A DNA stretch of 8,720 bases, from NCBI GenBank assembly GCA_028708195.1, contig JAQVZK010000086.1:1-8720 (forward strand). The letters are read 5' to 3'. Every line of letters begins with the position of its first letter. Position 1 is the stretch's first letter. Of the stretch, positions 6,025-8,720 are shown piece by piece. The translations under genes and the position numbers were made by a program. The notes under the pieces were generated by a model, which saw nothing but the letters and a program-made list of their open reading frames with translations, searched no databases and had not been told where the DNA came from. The DNA comes from Desulfovibrio sp. (GTDB lineage Bacteria; Desulfobacterota; Desulfovibrionia; Desulfovibrionales; Desulfovibrionaceae).

Positions 6025-7128
6025 TTAGACGTTGAAGAGAAAGTGTACCACGTCTCCGTCTTTGACCACGTATTCCTTGCCTTCAACGCGCAGTACGCCG
6101 CTGGCGCGGCAGGCGGCCTCATTTTCGTGGCCCATGTAGTCATTGTAGGAGATGACTTCGGCGCGAATGAATCCTCGCTCAAAGTCCGTGTGAATGACTC
6201 CGGCTGCCTGAGGGGCCTTCCAGCCAACGTGGATGGTCCAGGCGCGTACTTCCTGCGGGCCCACGGTAAAGTAGCTGCACAGGCCAAGGGTTTCGTAGCC
6301 AGTGCGAATGATGCGCACAAGGCCGCTTTCATCAATGCCGTAGCTGGACAGCATTTCTGCCTGTTCGGCATCAGAGAGGCCTTGCAGCTCTTCTTCGAGC
6401 TTGGCGCAAATGCAGGCAAAGCCCGCATGGCGTTCGGCGGCAAAAGTTTTCAGAGTTTCAACAAAGGCATTGCCCTCGGCCACGGCGGTTTCATCCACGT
6501 TGGCGCAATAAATAACGGGCTTGGCAGTCAGCAGGCCAAGTTCGCGCCAGGAGGTCATAAAGGCTTCGTTGCTGTCGGGCAGGGGGAAACTGCGGGCGGC
6601 ATTGCCGTCATTGAGGTGGGCCATCAGGGTCTGCATGGTTTCTGCGACCGCTCTGGCGTCCTTGTTGGTCTTGGCCATCTTTTGCAGGCGTTCAAGGCGT
6701 TTTTCAACGCTTTGCAGGTCAGACAGCAAAAGTTCGGTTTCGATGGTGTCCACATCACGCAGGGGATCGACGTTGCCGTCTACGTGGGTGATGTTTTCAT
6801 CTTCAAAGCAGCGCACTACGTGCACAATGGCCGCGCATTCGCGTATGTTGCCCAGGAACTGGTTGCCAAGTCCTTCGCCCTTGCTGGCACCCCTGACAAG
6901 CCCGGCGATATCAATAAAATCCACGCTGGCATTGATGGTCTTTTGCGGTTTGGCCTTGTTGGTCAATTCCTGCAAGCGCTTGTCGGGTACTGCAACCGTA
7001 GCCTTGTTGGGCTCGATGGTGCAGAAGGGATAGTTGGCGGCCTGGGCGTTCTGGGCCTTGGTCAGGGCATTGAAAAGGGTGGACTTGCCCACGTTGGGCA
7101 GACCGACGATACCTATGCTGAGGGCCAT
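6025..7128 (-). CDS. ychF: Ribosome-associated P-loop ATPase/GTPase YchF (Obg family)
   Basis: A 367-residue Obg-family NTPase, close to the 363 residues of E. coli YchF (OLA1 in eukaryotes). Family members bind ribosomes, prefer ATP and affect stress responses. The P-loop GLPNVGKS is at residues 9-16, switch II DIAGLV at 73-78 has Leu77 where Ras-like enzymes carry the catalytic Gln (a HAS-NTPase feature), and the G4 position is the altered NVDE at 210-213 instead of NKxD, matching the relaxed base specificity. Residues about 130-200 form the helical coiled-coil insertion ([20 protein letters not shown]). The TGS domain (about 283-366) begins near [16 protein letters not shown] and ends [10 protein letters not shown]. 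The frame is open 38 codons further upstream, but the ATG at 7126-7128 gives the family N-terminus [12 protein letters not shown] and has AGGAG five bases upstream. Confidence 0.97.
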   Translation of the reverse strand: MALSIGIVGLPNVGKSTLFNALTKAQNAQAANYPFCTIEPNKATVAVPDKRLQELTNKAKPQKTINASVDFIDIAGLVRGASKGEGLGNQFLGNIRECAAIVHVVRCFEDENITHVDGNVDPLRDVDTIETELLLSDLQSVEKRLERLQKMAKTNKDARAVAETMQTLMAHLNDGNAARSFPLPDSNEAFMTSWRELGLLTAKPVIYCANVDETAVAEGNAFVETLKTFAAERHAGFACICAKLEEELQGLSDAEQAEMLSSYGIDESGLVRIIRTGYETLGLCSYFTVGPQEVRAWTIHVGWKAPQAAGVIHTDFERGFIRAEVISYNDYMGHENEAACRASGVLRVEGKEYVVKDGDVVHFLFNV

Positions 7129-7133
7129 GCTTT

Positions 7134-7138
7134 CTCCT
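7134..7138 (-). promoter_or_regulatory. Ribosome binding site that fixes the ychF start
   Basis: On the minus strand AGGAG lies five bases before the ATG at 7126-7128, within TCAGGAGAAAGC. The longer in-frame ATG at 7242 falls inside a GC palindrome and lacks such a site, so the shorter start is preferred. Confidence 0.85.
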
Positions 7139-7180
7139 GAATTGCGGCAAGTGCTCTTGCAATGAAAGAATAACGAAACC

Positions 7181-7204
7181 GCGCGGGCTGTTAGAGGCCC
7201 GCGC
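7181..7204 (-). other. GC-rich hairpin in the ychF leader
   Basis: GCGCGGGC at 7181-7188 and GCCCGCGC at 7197-7204 are exact inverse complements around an 8-nt loop. On the minus strand the stem is followed by GGTTTCGTTATTCTTTC, a poor U-tract. It may be a weak terminator or attenuator for the upstream FlgO-type operon, or a leader stem about 50 nt before the ychF start. Confidence 0.55.
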
Positions 7205-7228
7205 AGCGAAATAGTGAGGCTTGAAAGT

Positions 7229-7249
7229 CCGGCGGTGTGCACCGGCCGG
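7229..7249 (-). promoter_or_regulatory. GC palindrome at the predicted ychF transcription start
   Basis: CCGG and GGTG on the left mirror CACC and CCGG on the right around a central TG, with one extra base on the right side. It begins five bases downstream of the candidate -10 at 7254-7259 and so covers the expected start site, where an operator could act. It could equally be the stem of a terminator for the upstream operon, though no U run follows. Confidence 0.4.
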
Positions 7250-7253
7250 GCCT

Positions 7254-7282
7254 GTTATAGACAGAAAGTGTGGCGGAAGCAA
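7254..7282 (-). promoter_or_regulatory. Sigma70-type promoter for ychF
   Basis: On the minus strand TTGCTT (7282 down to 7277) is separated by exactly 17 bp from TATAAC (7259 down to 7254). Four of six -35 bases and five of six -10 bases match consensus. It begins only six bases beyond the stop of the FlgO-like gene, so ychF can be transcribed separately with a leader of about 120 nt. Confidence 0.6.
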
Positions 7283-7288
7283 GAAGAC

Positions 7289-7903
7289 TTACTGCAATCG
7301 GGTGTTCACCGTAGGTGTAACGCCCCCCTTGCCGCCGGGTGTCGCATCGCGCAAAAGTGGCAAAAGGTCGTCGGTGATGGGGATTGTGCCTGATCCCATA
7401 GCCAGAACTTCATTGCTTGTTGTGTGTATGAGCCGGATGTTAAACCGTACCTGTTCGCCGCTGACAACAAAGGTTCCGGCCATGATGGCCTGGCTGGTTC
7501 CCACTCTGCTGGCGAGACGGTTCACGTCGCGGGTGAGGATGAATTCACCCTTTCTTTTGTCAAAATAGATGTCACGGCCTTTGCGCAGTTCCTGAAAACG
7601 GTAGCCGGAATTGATGAGCCAGCGCGACACTTCTTCCATCATCTGCCGCGCCAGTGGCGACGCTTCATTGAGATCATTGAGGTTGGCGGGGGTGGTGCCC
7701 ATAATCATTATTTTGGCGCGTGCCACAGCCTGCTGCTCTTTTTTGCTCACTTGCGGGTCGGTTCCGGCGTAGCGCATCATCAGCTGTTCATCCAGTTGGC
7801 GGGCTATGGTGGTCGCCGCAGCGGGCACATTACCAGCGGCTGCGGCGGTGAGCGGCAAAAGCAGGGCCACCAGCACAAGAATAACGGTGATCAAACGGTT
7901 CAT
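7289..7903 (-). CDS. FlgO-domain outer-membrane-type protein (second copy)
   Basis: A 204-residue secreted protein. MNRLITVILVLVALLLPLTA plus AAA is a signal peptide, with likely cleavage near residues 23-24. Residues about 80-178 fit the FlgO domain: PLARQMMEEVSRWLINSGYR, then a GEFILTRD strand, then QAIMAGTFVVSGEQVRFNIR and a turn before SNEVLAMGSGTIPI. FlgO in Vibrio is an outer-membrane protein needed for proper flagellar basal-body stability; a flagellar role here is inferred. A TTG 12 bases further upstream (7913-7915) overlaps the preceding stop, but the ATG at 7901-7903 has GAGG six bases before it and gives a clean signal peptide. It lies 8 bp downstream of the TPR-like gene and is probably last in its operon. 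It is paralogous to the partial gene at 8268-8720. Confidence 0.8.
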   Translation of the reverse strand: MNRLITVILVLVALLLPLTAAAAGNVPAAATTIARQLDEQLMMRYAGTDPQVSKKEQQAVARAKIMIMGTTPANLNDLNEASPLARQMMEEVSRWLINSGYRFQELRKGRDIYFDKRKGEFILTRDVNRLASRVGTSQAIMAGTFVVSGEQVRFNIRLIHTTSNEVLAMGSGTIPITDDLLPLLRDATPGGKGGVTPTVNTRLQ

Positions 7904-7911
7904 GATGATCC

Positions 7912-8268
7912 TCAACGCATGGTGCGCAGCAAAAGTTCAATGCCGCCCATTTCTTTTTCAATAACGGCCAGCTCCGAGGCGGAGCGGCAGGTGGAAAGCG
8001 CCTGAGCGTATGACTGACGGGCCAGTTCGTAGCGTCCCTGGTCGCGGTATACGCGGGCCTGTTTCAGATATTTGGCGCTGATATCCGGCCCCTGATCGCT
8101 CGATTTGACCGTGCGCTGTGTTTGGGCTGGCGCGCTATCGTACGAAGACATGTTTTGGGCGTTTGCCTGGGGCCCGCTTGAACTCACGGTCAGGGCGGGC
8201 CCCAACGCCAAGGCAAGAAAAACAATTATTGTGAAGCGTAGGGTAGAGCACATGGCTGCATCCGGCAT
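7912..8268 (-). CDS. Small secreted TPR-like protein
   Basis: A 118-residue protein. The N-terminus LRFTIIVFLALALGPALTV is a signal peptide or anchor, with a plausible cleavage after ANA near residue 37. A polar Ser/Gln-rich linker (38-62) follows, then helices at about 63-118 in which AKYLKQARVYRDQGRYELAR and the following QSYAQAL fit one tetratricopeptide repeat, with a final helix pair. The ATG at 8266-8268 shares its A with the stop of the preceding FlgO-domain gene (TAATG), which indicates translational coupling. A second in-frame ATG at 8251-8253 would shorten it by five residues; neither start has a strong ribosome binding site. It sits between two FlgO-domain genes, so it probably acts with them at the outer membrane, perhaps in assembly. 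No named family is recognised. Confidence 0.75.
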   Translation of the reverse strand: MPDAAMCSTLRFTIIVFLALALGPALTVSSSGPQANAQNMSSYDSAPAQTQRTVKSSDQGPDISAKYLKQARVYRDQGRYELARQSYAQALSTCRSASELAVIEKEMGGIELLLRTMR

Positions 8269-8720
8269 TATTTGCCCTGTTTGATGTTAACGCTGCCGCT
8301 GGTGATGGAGCTGGCCGGGGTATAGAGCGAAGGATAAAGCCCACCGCGCTGCCCGGACGATTTTGCCGATGAGGCCATGCTTGAGCTGCTGGACTGCACT
8401 GGTGCTGGCTTTACGGCTGGCAGGTCAGTCTGGCCCATGCGGGCCACAATGGGGGTATTTACCAGCACAAGCTGCCCTGTGCGCATTACAAGGCCGTCGG
8501 TCGCGCGCACCAGGCGGGCGTTGACGAAGGTGGCGTCCTTGTCCACATAATATGTGCCCACAACCAGGGCGGCCCATTTTTGGCCCACGGGTATGACGGC
8601 ATTTTCTATCAGGGCCAGATCGTCGCGTCCGCCCACAACGGCGATATTTCCTGTCAGGCGATACTCGCGCGAGGGAAATCCGCGTTGGTCGAATTCATAA
8701 AACATTGCTTCGCCCATAAG
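8268..8720 (-). CDS. FlgO-domain outer-membrane-type protein (partial, 5' end outside window)
   Basis: The frame is open to the window edge and the 150 visible residues lack a signal peptide, so the start lies beyond 8720. The ATG at 8715-8717 is probably internal, since it begins mid-helix. GEAMFYEFDQRGFPSREYRL, ALVVGTYYVDKDATFVNARL and VRATDGLVMRTGQLVL follow the FlgO-domain order and align with the gene at 7289-7903. The C-terminal 55 residues form a low-complexity Pro/Ser-rich tail (QSSSSSMASSAKSSGQ) ending NIKQGK, probably disordered. Its stop overlaps the start of the TPR-like gene by one base. An outer-membrane flagellar or surface role is inferred from the family. Confidence 0.8.
   Translation of the reverse strand, partial: LMGEAMFYEFDQRGFPSREYRLTGNIAVVGGRDDLALIENAVIPVGQKWAALVVGTYYVDKDATFVNARLVRATDGLVMRTGQLVLVNTPIVARMGQTDLPAVKPAPVQSSSSSMASSAKSSGQRGGLYPSLYTPASSITSGSVNIKQGK

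Noticed and set aside
6043..7140. 365-codon plus-strand open frame antisense to ychF
   Set aside because: It is a shadow of ychF: the minus-strand protein has all G motifs and a TGS domain, while this frame gives low-complexity Gly/Ala/Phe-rich sequence without a ribosome binding site.
7904..7915. TTG start for the second FlgO-domain gene
   Set aside because: It overlaps the preceding stop. The ATG at 7901-7903 has a properly spaced GAGG and gives a standard signal peptide.
1..8720. CRISPR arrays, tRNA or rRNA genes, phage attachment sites, intact insertion sequences
   Set aside because: No regularly spaced repeats, no tRNA-like cloverleaf or TTC-G box pattern, and no intact transposase or integrase were seen on either strand.

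Overview
The window looks like ordinary chromosome from a sulfate-reducing deltaproteobacterium of the Desulfovibrio type. The basis is moderate-to-high GC coding sequence, Shine-Dalgarno starts, a phenylacetate-CoA-ligase-like protein, a large cache-type chemoreceptor and FlgO-family proteins. The genus assignment is inferred from gene style and not from a marker gene.

Layout. Bases 1-89 hold what may be the tail of an upstream gene. A compact plus-strand operon follows: a PaaK-like CoA ligase (172-1470), a DUF456 membrane protein (1480-2085) and a TrmJ-type tRNA 2'-O-methyltransferase (2087-2839). The internal gaps are 9 and 1 nt. Next comes a 942-bp stretch with no intact gene. In order it holds a hairpin repeat just behind trmJ, a probable decayed IS110-type transposase tail on the minus strand, a G-rich polypurine patch, and an abruptly AT-rich segment with two palindromes and promoter-like boxes. 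This segment leads into a 675-aa methyl-accepting chemotaxis protein (3782-5809), which ends at a strong bidirectional rho-independent terminator.

The rest is on the minus strand. The ATPase/GTPase YchF (6025-7128) has its own sigma70-like promoter and a structured leader. Upstream of it is a tightly packed three-gene set for envelope proteins: a FlgO-domain protein cut by the window end (8268-8720), a small secreted TPR-like protein (7912-8268) and a second FlgO-domain protein (7289-7903). FlgO relatives are outer-membrane proteins tied to the flagellar basal body in Vibrio, so this cluster and the chemoreceptor both suggest a motile cell. They are not one pathway.

I do not see an obvious new defence or mobile system. 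The most noteworthy non-genic signal is a two-copy intergenic repeat: a 42-nt hairpin plus a conserved CCTAAAACYGTTAT tail. It sits 3' of trmJ and 3' of ychF in the same orientation relative to the gene it follows. The second is the palindrome-over-promoter arrangement upstream of the chemoreceptor.
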